A DNA stretch of 64,000 nt from JACVRW01 sp963803245. GTDB lineage: Bacteria; Actinomycetota; Thermoleophilia; Solirubrobacterales; Thermoleophilaceae. Position numbers and translations under genes: made by a program. The DNA lies in contig CAWDLI010000011.1 in NCBI GenBank assembly GCA_963803245.1, positions 62,001 through 126,000 on the forward strand. The letters are read 5' to 3'. The notes beneath the pieces are model-generated. The model was not told where the DNA came from, did no database searches, and saw nothing but the letters and a program-made list of their open reading frames with translations. Shown in pieces: positions 7,664-16,043 of this stretch. The first letter of the stretch is position 1, and every line of letters begins with the position of its first letter.

Positions 7664-8433
7664 GCCAGGTTCTTCAGGTGGTCGAGGATCTCGCCCTGTG
7701 AGGGCCGCCGCAGGCGATCGACGATGCGCCCGTCGGCCAGGAACAGGACCGAGTCGGCGATCGCCGCGGCCGCCGCGTCGTGGGTGACCATCACGATCGT
7801 CTGCCCGAACTCGTCGACCGCTCGGCGCAACAGCTCGAGGACTCCACGGCCGGCCTTGGAGTCGAGGTTGCCGGTCGGTTCGTCGGCGAACACCACTGCC
7901 GGTCGGCTGATGAGCGCTCGCGCGACGGCGACCCGCTGGGCCTGTCCCCCGGACAACTCGTTCGGGAGATGGTCGCGGCGGTCCTGGAGGCCGACCGTGT
8001 CGATCAGGGTCTCGAGCCAGGCCTTGTCCGGCTGCTCGCCGCCTATCCGGATCGGGAGCAGGATGTTCTGCTCTGCGCTCAGTACCGGCAGCAGGTTGTA
8101 GCTCTGGAAGATGAAACCGATCTGGCTGCGCCGAAGCAGCGTGAGCTCGCGGTCCGACAGCGTGTCGATGCGGGTGCCGGCGATCTCGACCCAGCCGCTC
8201 GTGGCCCGGTCCAGCCCGGCGAGGATGTGCATAAGCGTCGACTTGCCAGAGCCCGACGGGCCCATGATCGCGGTGAACGTGCCCGGCTCGAAGTCGACGC
8301 TGACGCCGCGCAGGGCGTCCACCGCGCCGGCGCCCTCGCCGAAGCGACGGGTCAGATCGTGCCCACGGACCACGGCCTCGGAGTCGACGTGAACGGACGG
8401 GACGGGTGTCAGGTGAGGCGCCGTTCGATGCAT
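7660..8433 (-). CDS. ABC transporter ATP-binding protein (MacB/LolD type), 257 aa
   Basis: The Walker A motif GPSGSGKST (near residue 58), the Q-loop in FIFQSYNLLP, the signature LSGGQAQRVAVARAL, the Walker B VVFADEPTGNLDS and the H-loop MVTHD are all intact. The FQSYNLLP and DEPTGNLDS wording is typical of the MacB/LolD/FtsE group that partners FtsX-like permeases, matching the gene that follows with a four-base overlap. About 20 residues precede the domain; a GTG further in could also start it. A CCGTAGTT motif lies 64 bases upstream of the ATG. Confidence 0.94.
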   Translation of the reverse strand: MHRTAPHLTPVPSVHVDSEAVVRGHDLTRRFGEGAGAVDALRGVSVDFEPGTFTAIMGPSGSGKSTLMHILAGLDRATSGWVEIAGTRIDTLSDRELTLLRRSQIGFIFQSYNLLPVLSAEQNILLPIRIGGEQPDKAWLETLIDTVGLQDRRDHLPNELSGGQAQRVAVARALISRPAVVFADEPTGNLDSKAGRGVLELLRRAVDEFGQTIVMVTHDAAAAAIADSVLFLADGRIVDRLRRPSQGEILDHLKNLA

Positions 8434-8497
8434 ACCTGCAGGCTGCCGCGACCGGCAGGGCCCGGCATCCGTTTGGGGCCGCGGATGCGCGGGGGGA

Positions 8498-8505
8498 AAC
8501 TACGG
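8498..8505 (-). promoter_or_regulatory. CCGTAGTT motif, copy 1 (upstream of ABC ATPase gene)
   Basis: On the minus strand this reads CCGTAGTTTCCCC, 64 bases before the ATPase start at 8433. The plus strand (AACTACGG) lies 3 bases before the GNAT start at 8509. It is one of four copies in the stress island. Confidence 0.4.
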
Positions 8506-8508
8506 ACC

Positions 8509-9102
8509 ATGCGAGAGCACGAGGCCACGCTCTGGAGCGGGGACCGTGTGGTCATCAGACCGATCCGTGCCGAGGACAAACAGTGGCTGCTCGATGTCTT
8601 CCACCGCCTGAGCCCGGAATCGCGCTACCGCCGCTTCTTCTCCCCGGTGAAGGAGCTCGGTGAAAGCCAGCTGCACTACCTGACCGAGGTCGACCACCAC
8701 ACGCACGAAGCGCTGGTCGCCTCCGACCCGAGGACGGGGGATGGCCTGGGCGTGGCGCGCTTCATCCGCTCCGCTCCCGACGCCGCCGTCGCGGAAGTCG
8801 CGGTCACGGTCGTTGACGACTGGCAGGGGCGCGGGCTCGGAACGGAGCTGCTCCATGAGCTCACGGACCGCGCCCGCGAGGAGGGCGTCAAGCGCTTCAA
8901 CGCGACGGTGCTCGACAGCAACCGGGCGATGCTCGAGGTGTTCCACGAGCTCGCGGACGTGCGTGTGACGGCCAGGGACGCCGGCGTGGTGGAGCTTCTG
9001 ATGGACCTGCCCGCCGCGGGGATCCCCAGCGCCCTCGGCCACACCGTGCGAGCCGCGGCGAGCGGCGAGCTCACCGTGGACCCGAGGCACCCGACTGCCT
9101 AA
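8509..9102 (+). CDS. GNAT family N-acetyltransferase, 197 aa
   Basis: Residues about 9-160 form a GNAT domain. The acetyl-CoA-binding motif A is VVDDWQGRGLGTELLHELTD, with the R/Q-x-x-G-x-G/A signature as QGRGLG. The N-terminus VVIRPIRAEDKQWLLDVFHRLSPESRYRRFF resembles the GNAT domain linked to NDP-forming acyl-CoA synthetases and protein lysine acetylases (Pat type) of actinobacteria, but here it stands alone. The substrate may be a protein lysine; this is inference. It sits at the edge of the universal-stress cluster, consistent with a stress or metabolic-control role. The stop overlaps the convergent USP gene by four bases. Confidence 0.85.
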   Translation: MREHEATLWSGDRVVIRPIRAEDKQWLLDVFHRLSPESRYRRFFSPVKELGESQLHYLTEVDHHTHEALVASDPRTGDGLGVARFIRSAPDAAVAEVAVTVVDDWQGRGLGTELLHELTDRAREEGVKRFNATVLDSNRAMLEVFHELADVRVTARDAGVVELLMDLPAAGIPSALGHTVRAAASGELTVDPRHPTA

Positions 9103-10040
9103 GCCGGAGCGGGTGGAACCACCAGGACAGGAAGGTGGCTGTGGTGGACCACCCCGTGCGAGACGCTTCCGAGCGCCGAAGAGATCCCCGTGAGACCGCG
9201 AGAACCCATGACGATCGCCGCTGCGCCCCGTTCCAGTGCGGCGTCTATGACGCCCCTCCAGATCGGCGCCCCGGTCACCCGCGATGGGAGCGGGTCAGCG
9301 ACCAAGCCGGCCTCGAGGGCGACGGCCACACCTTCGGCGGCGGTCTCCTGCGCCTGCATCTCGGCGATCTCGTCGAGCTCGGCTCTCATCCCTGCCACCG
9401 GTCCCACTGCGCCCAGCTTGGGAGCGTGCTCGACCCACGACTGCCAGAGCGCGACGACCGTCGCATGGCGGCCGGGGAAGAGCTCTCCGGCGAGTTCGAT
9501 CGCTCGGCGCGCACCCTCCGAGCCGTCGTAACAGAGCAGGAGCGCCTTCCGCTCGAGCTGTTCCGGGCCGGCATCCGGCACCACCAGGACCGGTGTCTGC
9601 GAGTGGGTGAGGACCGAGCTCGAGACGCTGCCGAGCACCGCTCGGCTCACCCCGGAGCAGCCGTGTGCACCGATCACGGTCAAGCGCGCCCGGTGCTCGG
9701 CCGCCGTCTCGACCAGCGTGCGCCACGTCTTGCGTCCCTCCTTGACCGCGAACGGCACGGCGTCGAAGCCGGCGCGCCGTGCGAGCGCGGCGCCCTCCCC
9801 GGCACGCCGCTCCGCCTCCTCGCGATCCAGCCGGTCAAGGTCGTCGATTGCCTTGGCGAGCGGCGCCGGGGCAGGGTCGAGCGTCCCGCGGAACATCACG
9901 TTGGAGAGCCCGGCCCAGGTGTGACACACCAGGGCGTGCCCCTGAATCGACAGGGCGGCCGCGGTCTGGATCGCGTGTGCCGAGCCCTCCGAGCCGTCGT
10001 AGCAGAGGACGACCGGCCCGACGTCGGGCTCGGCGCTCAC
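9099..10040 (-). CDS. Universal stress protein, two UspA domains, 313 aa
   Basis: Two tandem UspA domains. The first covers residues about 6-150 (VVLCYDGSEGSAHAIQTAA, ending LTVIGAHGCSGVSRAVLGSV) and the second about 155-313 (ALLLCYDGSEGARRAIELAG, ending IVMGSRGLTGISSALGSVSHGV). Both carry the G-x2-G-x9-G-S ATP-binding pattern. Such proteins bind ATP and act in survival under starvation or hypoxia. The GTG start at 10040 overlaps the stop of the next USP (GTGA), so the pair is translationally coupled. Longer upstream reading into the neighbour's coding region was rejected. Confidence 0.9.
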   Translation of the reverse strand: MSAEPDVGPVVLCYDGSEGSAHAIQTAAALSIQGHALVCHTWAGLSNVMFRGTLDPAPAPLAKAIDDLDRLDREEAERRAGEGAALARRAGFDAVPFAVKEGRKTWRTLVETAAEHRARLTVIGAHGCSGVSRAVLGSVSSSVLTHSQTPVLVVPDAGPEQLERKALLLCYDGSEGARRAIELAGELFPGRHATVVALWQSWVEHAPKLGAVGPVAGMRAELDEIAEMQAQETAAEGVAVALEAGLVADPLPSRVTGAPIWRGVIDAALERGAAAIVMGSRGLTGISSALGSVSHGVVHHSHLPVLVVPPAPA

Positions 10041-10948
10041 GAAACGCTCTCGGCCTCGGCGGTGTGCCGCCCGGCCTGCGCTCCATCCGTTGCGCTGCGC
10101 GGGTGGACTACCACCGCGCAGGGTGCGGAGCGCAGGAGCTCTCTGGAAACGGATCCGAGCAACACGCGCCGCAGCGGTCCATAGCCACGCGAGCCGAGCA
10201 CGAGCAGTCCGCCGTCCTCGGTCGCGGCCTCGGCCAGCCCGTTGGCGACATCGGCGACGACCAGCACGCCCTTTGCCCGCACGTCGTCCGGCAGGTCGGC
10301 GAGTACCTCGTCGAGCCGGGCTTTCATCTCCTTCTCGATCTCGTCCTTGAGCTCGTGCCAGCCCTGGTTCGGTCCGCCGCCCTTGCCGTAGCCGATCGGC
10401 GGTGGCTCTGCCACGGTGACCACGTTGAGCACGGCGCCGCTGGCACGCGCCAGATCGACCGTGTCGTGCAAGGCCGCGAGCGACTCCGTAGTGCCGTCGA
10501 AACCGACCGTGATCTCCTTGATCGCTCCCGGGGCGCTCTCCGCGAACCCGCGCGGAGCCACGGCCACCGAACACGGCGACCCGTGCAGAAGGGTGAGCGC
10601 GACGTTGCCGCCGAGCACCTGCCCGAGCTTGCCGCTGCTGCTGGAGCCCACCACCACCAGATCGGCGCCGCTCTCCTCGGCGAGCTCGTGAAGCCCGCGG
10701 GCCGGCGAGCTGCTCGGTATGGCCTCCGCCACCGCGCCGACCGACTCAGCGGCGCGCTCGACGGCGCGGGCGTACTCACGCTCGGCCTCCTGGAACGCCG
10801 GGTCGCGGCCGCCCCACAGCGGATCGAACTGGAAGACACCGGCGACGATCAGCTCCGCGCCGGTGGCACCCGAGATCAGCTTGGCGAACGCCAGGGCGTC
10901 GTCCGAAGCTGGCCTGCCGTCGTATCCAACGATGATCTTGCGGTACAT
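10037..10948 (-). CDS. Universal stress protein, two UspA domains, 303 aa
   Basis: The first UspA domain starts MYRKIIVGYDGRPASDDALAF and ends LVVVGSSSSGKLGQVLGGNV; the second starts ITVGFDGTTESLAALHDTV and ends LLVLGSRGYGPLRRVLLGSVS with the ATP-binding G-x2-G-x9-G-S/N pattern. The middle GYGKGGGPNQGWHELKDEIEKEM is a charged insertion. It is cotranscribed with the USP at 9099 and lies 22 bases after the CBS gene, forming a three-gene stress operon. The ATG at 10948 is preceded by GGAGGGCGAC, a good ribosome-binding site. Confidence 0.92.
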   Translation of the reverse strand: MYRKIIVGYDGRPASDDALAFAKLISGATGAELIVAGVFQFDPLWGGRDPAFQEAEREYARAVERAAESVGAVAEAIPSSSPARGLHELAEESGADLVVVGSSSSGKLGQVLGGNVALTLLHGSPCSVAVAPRGFAESAPGAIKEITVGFDGTTESLAALHDTVDLARASGAVLNVVTVAEPPPIGYGKGGGPNQGWHELKDEIEKEMKARLDEVLADLPDDVRAKGVLVVADVANGLAEAATEDGGLLVLGSRGYGPLRRVLLGSVSRELLRSAPCAVVVHPRSATDGAQAGRHTAEAESVS

Positions 10949-10970
10949 GTCGCCCTCCTCCGGGCCTGGG

Positions 10971-11408
10971 TCAGCGCCCCGCCGCCACGGCGAGGTCGAA
11001 GTCTGTGAGCACTCCCTGGGGCAGCTGATGTGGCCGCTGGCGCACGAGCAGCCGCGTGGTCCCTGCGGTCGACAGCGCGTACAGGGCGACGCGCAGACTT
11101 TCGTGCGGCGCGATGGCCGTCACCGGCTCGGTGACCGCGTCGCGAGCGCTCGCCAGCCGACGGTCGCGGCCGAGCCAGCCGAGCAGCCCGCGCACCGTTA
11201 TCCAACCGAGCGGGGTGCCGTTCGCCGCCCCGAGCACGAGGATCGCGTGAACGCGGTGAACCGCCATCGCCTCGGCGGCGTCCGCCACGCTCGCGTCCTC
11301 CGAGATGGTCAGGCAGCCCGGCGTCATGAAGTCGCTGACTTCACGCTCGAAGATGTCGTCGGCGGCCGAATGGGAGGTCGCGTGATCTGGGAGAAGCGCT
11401 GAAGTCAT
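10971..11408 (-). CDS. Tandem CBS-domain protein, 145 aa
   Basis: Two CBS motifs: VSDFMTPGCLTISEDASVADAAEAM with HAILVLGAANGTPLGWITVRGLLG, then RDAVTEPVTAIAPHESLRVALYAL with TTRLLVRQ and GVLTDFDLAVA. CBS pairs bind adenine nucleotides and sense energy state; short stand-alone versions such as the mycobacterial hypoxic response protein are induced in dormancy. The ATG at 11408 is preferred. A TTG at 11459 in the same frame would give 17 more residues but runs through a promoter-like stretch with two GTTCCCC repeats. It heads the operon with the two USP genes. Confidence 0.85.
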   Translation of the reverse strand: MTSALLPDHATSHSAADDIFEREVSDFMTPGCLTISEDASVADAAEAMAVHRVHAILVLGAANGTPLGWITVRGLLGWLGRDRRLASARDAVTEPVTAIAPHESLRVALYALSTAGTTRLLVRQRPHQLPQGVLTDFDLAVAAGR

Positions 11409-11466
11409 GGAGGAAGCTTCACGCGCGGGCGTTCCCCGGTCATCGGCGCTGTTCCCCAATTCGTCT

Positions 11467-11474
11467 CCGTAGTT
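11467..11474 (+). promoter_or_regulatory. CCGTAGTT motif, copy 2 (upstream of phosphoketolase)
   Basis: It reads CCGTAGTTGGCC, 63 bases before the phosphoketolase ATG and 58 bases before the divergent CBS start. Two GTTCCCC repeats (near 11430-11457) lie beside it. Confidence 0.4.
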
Positions 11475-11537
11475 GGCCGCAGACGGATACCGCGCTACGC
11501 CACGGGCCGGTCGCTCCTGCGCTATACCGGAGCCCGC

Positions 11538-13886
11538 ATGGAGCGCTCCGAGCTAGAGCTGCTGAACGCCTACTGGCGCGCTGCCAACTACCTCTCTGTC
11601 GGGCAGATCTATCTCCTCGACAACCCGCTGCTGCGCCGGCCGCTCGAGCCCGCGGACGTGAAGGCGCGCCTGCTCGGCCACTGGGGCACCACCCCCGGCC
11701 TGAACTTCGTCTACGCGCATATGAACCGAGCGATCCGGAAGCACGGCCTGAACGCGATCTACGTGGCCGGACCCGGGCACGGCGGGCCGGGCATCGTCGC
11801 TAACACCTACCTCGAAGGCACCTACACGGAGGTCTATCCCTCCATCGGGCGCGATGAGGAGGGCCTGCGGCGGCTGTTTCGCCAGTTCTCGTTCCCGGGC
11901 GGGGTGCCGAGCCACGTGGCTCCGGAGACCCCGGGCTCGATCCACGAGGGTGGCGAGCTCGGATACGCGCTCACGCACGCGTACGGGGCGGCGTTCGACA
12001 ACCCGGACCTTCTGGTCTGCTGCGTGGTGGGCGACGGCGAGGCGGAGACGGGCCCACTGGCCGCGAGCTGGCATTCCAACAAGTTCGTCAATCCGGCGAG
12101 CGACGGCGCCGTGCTTCCCGTCCTTCACCTGAACGGCTACAAGATCGCCAATCCCACGGTGCTCGCCCGCATCCCGCATGCGGAGCTCGAGGCTCTGCTC
12201 ACCGGGTACGGCCACCGCCCGCTGTTCGTCGAGGGCAGCGATCCGGAGGACATGCACCGCCGGATGGCCGACGCACTCGACGAGGCGGTGACCGACATCC
12301 GGCGCATCCGGGAGGAGGCGGCCGCCGGACAAGCGGCTCGGCCACGCTGGCCGATGATCGTCCTGCGCACGCCGAAGGGATGGACCGGCCCCAAGGTGGT
12401 GGACGGGCTGCCGGCGGAGGGCACCTTCCGGTCCCATCAGGTCCCGCTGTCGAAGGTGCGGACCAACCCGGAGCACCTGGCCCAGCTCGAGGAGTGGCTG
12501 CGCAGCTATCGACCTGAGGAGCTCTTCGACGAGACCGGGGCGCTCCTGCCCGGGCTGGCGGGCCTGCCGCCTGCCGGCGAGCGGCGGATGGGAGCCAACC
12601 CACATGCCAATGGAGGCCTCCTGCTACGCGACCTCGGGCTGCCCGAGTTCCGCGACTACGCGGTGGAGGTCAAGGCGCCGGGGCAGAGCACCAGCGAGGC
12701 GACGCGGGTGCTCGGGGGCTACCTGCGCGATGTGATGCGGCTCAACGACACCAGCCGCAACTTCCGTCTCTTCGGCCCGGATGAGACCGCCTCCAACCGC
12801 CTGGACGCCGTGTTCGAGGTGACGGATCGCCAGTGGGCGGCCGAGACCGAATCCGGCGACGACCACCTGTCGCCCGACGGCCGCGTGATCGAGGTGTTGA
12901 GCGAGCACATGTGCCAGGGCTGGCTCGAGGGCTATCTGCTCACCGGCCGCCACGGGCTCTTCAACTGCTACGAGGCGTTCATCCACATCGTCGACTCGAT
13001 GTTCAACCAGCACGCCAAGTGGCTGAAGGTCACGCGCGGGATCCCATGGCGACGGCCGGTCGCATCGCTCAACTACCTCCTCTCCTCGCATGTATGGCGC
13101 CAGGATCACAACGGTTTCTCGCACCAGGATCCCGGCTTCATCGACCACGTGGTGAACAAGAAGGCCGAGCTGATCCGCGTTTACCTCCCGCCGGATGCCA
13201 ACTGCCTCCTCTCCGTGGCGGACCACTGTCTTCGGAGCCGCGACTACGTGAACGTGATCGTCGCCGGCAAGCAGCCTTCGCTCGACTACCTGTCGATGGA
13301 GGAGGCAGTCGTGCACTGCGCGCGCGGCATCGGGACCTGGGACTGGGCGAGCAGCGACGGCGGTGACGCCGAGCCCGACGTGGTGCTCGCCTGCGCCGGC
13401 GACATCCCCACCGTCGAGACGCTCGCGGCGGCGAGCTTGCTGCGCGAGCACCTCCCGGAGCTGCGGGTGCGCGTGATCAACGTGGTGGACCTGATGCGGC
13501 TCCAGACCGACGGCGAGCACCCGCACGGGATGCCGGATGCCGACTTCGACGCCCTCTTCACCAAGGACCGGCCGGTGATCTTCGCCTACCACGGCTACCC
13601 CTGGCTGATCCACCGCCTCACCTACCGCCGGTCCAACCACGAGGGGCTTCACGTGCGCGGCTACAAGGAGGAGGGCACCACGACCACCCCGTTCGACATG
13701 GTCATGCTGAACGACATGGACCGGTTCCACCTCGTCATGGACGTCATCGACCGGACACCCGGCCTGGGCGCGCGAGCGGCGGAGGTACGCCAGGCGATGG
13801 TCGACGAGCGCCTGCGCCACCGCGCCTACACGCGCGAGACCGGCGACGACAGCCCGGACGTGCGCGACTGGACCTGGCCCGGCTGA
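11538..13886 (+). CDS. xfp: Xylulose-5-phosphate/fructose-6-phosphate phosphoketolase, 782 aa
   Basis: Thiamine-diphosphate enzyme that splits xylulose-5-P (or fructose-6-P) with phosphate to acetyl phosphate plus glyceraldehyde-3-P (or erythrose-4-P). The family text is clear throughout: HWGTTPGLNFVYAHMNRAI, VAGPGHGGPGIVANTYLEG, the cofactor site VVGDGEAETGPLAASWHSNK, and SSHVWRQDHNGFSHQDPGF. The length matches the usual ~790 residues. It lies 280 bases from the convergent acetate kinase gene, so acetyl phosphate made here can be turned into acetate and ATP, giving ATP without respiration. It is divergent from the CBS/USP operon, sharing a promoter region with the CCGTAGTT motif. Confidence 0.96.
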   Translation: MERSELELLNAYWRAANYLSVGQIYLLDNPLLRRPLEPADVKARLLGHWGTTPGLNFVYAHMNRAIRKHGLNAIYVAGPGHGGPGIVANTYLEGTYTEVYPSIGRDEEGLRRLFRQFSFPGGVPSHVAPETPGSIHEGGELGYALTHAYGAAFDNPDLLVCCVVGDGEAETGPLAASWHSNKFVNPASDGAVLPVLHLNGYKIANPTVLARIPHAELEALLTGYGHRPLFVEGSDPEDMHRRMADALDEAVTDIRRIREEAAAGQAARPRWPMIVLRTPKGWTGPKVVDGLPAEGTFRSHQVPLSKVRTNPEHLAQLEEWLRSYRPEELFDETGALLPGLAGLPPAGERRMGANPHANGGLLLRDLGLPEFRDYAVEVKAPGQSTSEATRVLGGYLRDVMRLNDTSRNFRLFGPDETASNRLDAVFEVTDRQWAAETESGDDHLSPDGRVIEVLSEHMCQGWLEGYLLTGRHGLFNCYEAFIHIVDSMFNQHAKWLKVTRGIPWRRPVASLNYLLSSHVWRQDHNGFSHQDPGFIDHVVNKKAELIRVYLPPDANCLLSVADHCLRSRDYVNVIVAGKQPSLDYLSMEEAVVHCARGIGTWDWASSDGGDAEPDVVLACAGDIPTVETLAAASLLREHLPELRVRVINVVDLMRLQTDGEHPHGMPDADFDALFTKDRPVIFAYHGYPWLIHRLTYRRSNHEGLHVRGYKEEGTTTTPFDMVMLNDMDRFHLVMDVIDRTPGLGARAAEVRQAMVDERLRHRAYTRETGDDSPDVRDWTWPG

Positions 13887-13947
13887 ACCGCCGGGCCGGA
13901 AACCCCGCGAGCGATCTGCGGCGTTTCCCGGACGTACGGCCGAACGC

Positions 13948-13963
13948 CCGACCCTAGGGTCGG
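13948..13963. promoter_or_regulatory. 16-bp perfect palindrome CCGACCCTAGGGTCGG
   Basis: A perfect dyad without spacer, 7 bases before a decayed gene and between the convergent phosphoketolase and acetate kinase genes. It could be an operator of the lost gene. Its length and symmetry are unusual even at this G+C. Confidence 0.4.
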
Positions 13964-13970
13964 TCACGCG

Positions 13971-14130
13971 ATGCTCATTGACCGTCTGCTGCCTGCATTC
14001 GACGACACCCGAATCGAGCACTCCGTCCTGCCCGGGGCGCTCGGCCCGGGCTGGGTTCCTGCGCTACTGGAGGCCCCTGTCGCCCTTCATCGGCGTCGTG
14101 CTGCGACCAGCTTGCCGTGGTTGCGACTGA
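13971..14130 (+). pseudogene. Decayed small gene, internal deletion and frameshift
   Basis: The ATG at 13971 begins plausible coding text (MLIDRLLPAFDDTRIEHSVL) for about 25 residues. A different frame then carries RYWRPLSPFIGVVLRPA to a stop at 14128-14130. This beginning and end resemble those of small actinobacterial proteins in which N-terminal LIDRLLP and C-terminal RYWR-x-I-x-P stretches bracket a ligand-binding fold (family recognised only loosely). The middle is missing, so it is a remnant. The intact palindrome just upstream suggests it once had its own control. Confidence 0.45.
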
Positions 14131-14166
14131 GCTGGCCAAGGACCGACACGCGGGATCGCCCCCAAG

Positions 14167-15264
14167 CTAGCGCCCAAGGACTGAGCGGACAGAGCGCGCG
14201 ATCTCGAGCTCCTCACGGCTCTCGATCACCAGCACCCGGACCGGCGATGCCGACTCCGCCACGTCGGCGTCACCTGGTCGCGGTCCCGAGTTGAGCGCTC
14301 CGTCGAGGCGGACGCCGAGGAACCCCAGGCCGGTGCACGTACGCTCCCTGACCGCCGGAGAGTGCTCGCCGACCCCGCCCGTGAATACGAGCGCGTCGAT
14401 GCCCTCCATCGCCGCCGCCATCGCCGCGATGCCGGCACGCAGGCGGTGTAGGTAGACCGACAGCGCCGTCCGGGCCCGCTCCTCGTGCTCGGCGGCCGCG
14501 AGCACCTCCCGCATGTCTCCGGAGGTGCCCGAGAGACCGCGCAGACCCGATTCGTGCTCCAGCACCCGCTCGAGCTCGTCCGGCGCCATTCCCGCGTCGC
14601 GCACGAGCCAGAGCAGCATCCCTGGGTCGACAGAGCCCGACCGGGTGGCCATGACGAGTCCCTCGTTCGGGGTGAAGCCCATCGTGGTGTCGATGGATCG
14701 ACCTCCCAGCACGGCTGCGAGCGACGCGCCTGCCCCGAGGTGGCACGTCACGAGCCGCAGGCCGGCCGGCGGCCGGCCGAGCAGCTCCGGCGCGCGCCGC
14801 GACGCCCACGCGTGGCTGATCCCGTGAAACCCGAAGCGGCGCAGCCCGTGGCGCTCGATCAGGTCCGCCGGCAGCGCGTATAGCGCCGCCCCCTCGGGCA
14901 TTCCCGTGTGGAAGGTCGTGTCGAAGCAGGCCACCTGCCGCACGTCCGGGACGAGCTCCCGAAACAAGGAGAGGACCCGCAGCGCCGGCCCGTTGTGAAG
15001 CGGGGCAAGATCGCCCAACGCCGAGAGGCGCCGGACGCCCGAGTCGTCGAGGAGGGCCGGCTCGGTGAACTCGTGCCCTCCATGGACGACGCGGTGGCCG
15101 ATCGCATCCACTCCCTCCGCGTCCCGGAGAAATGCGCGCATCGGCTCGATGTCGAGCGGGTCCCCGGGCGGCGGGAGATCGGCCGCTGCGGCTATCTCGC
15201 CGGCGGCATCGACCAGCCGCAGCTTGAGGCTGCTCGAGCCGCTGTTTGCGACGAGGATGCGCAT
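14167..15264 (-). CDS. ackA: Acetate kinase, 365 aa
   Basis: Converts acetyl phosphate and ADP to acetate and ATP. All signature stretches are present: VANSGSSSLKLRLVD at the start, PLHNGPALRVL, CFDTTFHTGMP, FGFHGISHAWAS, CHLGAGASLAAVLGG, TTMGFTPNEGLVMATRSGSVDPG and the ATP-site FTGGVGEHSPAVRE. The length is slightly short of the usual ~400. Together with the phosphoketolase it completes a substrate-level phosphorylation route. The gene is convergent with xfp rather than in one operon. A CCGTAGTT motif lies 16 bases before the ATG. Confidence 0.96.
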   Translation of the reverse strand: MRILVANSGSSSLKLRLVDAAGEIAAAADLPPPGDPLDIEPMRAFLRDAEGVDAIGHRVVHGGHEFTEPALLDDSGVRRLSALGDLAPLHNGPALRVLSLFRELVPDVRQVACFDTTFHTGMPEGAALYALPADLIERHGLRRFGFHGISHAWASRRAPELLGRPPAGLRLVTCHLGAGASLAAVLGGRSIDTTMGFTPNEGLVMATRSGSVDPGMLLWLVRDAGMAPDELERVLEHESGLRGLSGTSGDMREVLAAAEHEERARTALSVYLHRLRAGIAAMAAAMEGIDALVFTGGVGEHSPAVRERTCTGLGFLGVRLDGALNSGPRPGDADVAESASPVRVLVIESREELEIARSVRSVLGR

Positions 15265-15280
15265 GCGCCGGGCTACGGGA

Positions 15281-15288
15281 AACTACGG
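15281..15288 (-). promoter_or_regulatory. CCGTAGTT motif, copy 3 (upstream of acetate kinase)
   Basis: On the minus strand it reads CCCCGTAGTTTCCCGTAG, 16 bases before the ackA ATG and about 90 bases before the divergent response-regulator gene. CCGTAG is repeated next to it. Confidence 0.4.
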
Positions 15289-15378
15289 GGATGGAGCGCG
15301 GCGTTGGCCGGATGAACCAGCTGCCGCTCGACCGGATACTCACAGCATGCTGGAAACCCGGCCAGGGGTAGGGTCGCC

Positions 15379-16035
15379 GTGGTGAGCGAGCCGAACGCCG
15401 TGGAGGAACAGATCACGATCGTGCTGGCCGACGACCATCCGGTCGTGCGCTCCGGACTGCGCATGCTGCTGGAGAACGAGAGCGACATCGAGGTCCTGGC
15501 CGAAGCCGGTGACGTGGAGACCGCCCAGCGCTACGTGCTGGGCCACAAGCCGACCGTGCTCGTGCTCGACCTCAACATGCCGGGCGGCTCGAGCCTCGAC
15601 GCGATCCCGGACGTGGCCGACGCCTCCCCGGAGACCGCCGTCGTGGTTCTGACCATGCAGGAGGACCCGGCGTTCGCTCGCGAGGCGCTCCAGGCGGGCG
15701 CTCGCGGCTACGTGCTCAAGCAGTCCGCGGGAACCGAGCTCGTCCAGGCCATCCGCGCGGCCGCCACCGGCGGCACCTGGCTCAACCCCGAGCTCGGCGC
15801 GCGGATGGCCGCGACCCCCACACCGAGCGGTCCGCCCGGCGACCTGACCGAGCGCGAGCTCGACGTCCTGCGCCTGATCGCGCTCGGCCACACCAACAAC
15901 GAGATCGCGGAGCAGCTCTACCTCAGCGTCAGGACCGTCGAGACCCACAGAGCGCACATACAGCAGAAGCTCGGCCTCTCGACGCGCGCAGAGCTCGTGC
16001 GCTACGCGCTCGACAACGACCTGATCGACCGCTAG
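15379..16035 (+). CDS. NarL/FixJ-type response regulator, 218 aa
   Basis: Receiver domain at residues about 12-130: acidic pocket ADDHP, phospho-acceptor Asp in VLVLDLNMPGG, Thr in VVVLTMQ and Lys in GYVLKQS. LuxR-type helix-turn-helix at about 155-215: LTERELDVLRLIALGHTNNEIAEQL with VRTVETHRAHIQQKLGL. It starts with GTG. It lies between acetate kinase and a ZIP transporter in a region rich in universal stress genes, and a GAF-GAF histidine kinase sits 3 kb away. By analogy with DevR/DosR it may control the island (inference). The ZIP gene follows by eight bases. Confidence 0.92.
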   Translation: MVSEPNAVEEQITIVLADDHPVVRSGLRMLLENESDIEVLAEAGDVETAQRYVLGHKPTVLVLDLNMPGGSSLDAIPDVADASPETAVVVLTMQEDPAFAREALQAGARGYVLKQSAGTELVQAIRAAATGGTWLNPELGARMAATPTPSGPPGDLTERELDVLRLIALGHTNNEIAEQLYLSVRTVETHRAHIQQKLGLSTRAELVRYALDNDLIDR

Positions 16036-16043
16036 GCACCCCG

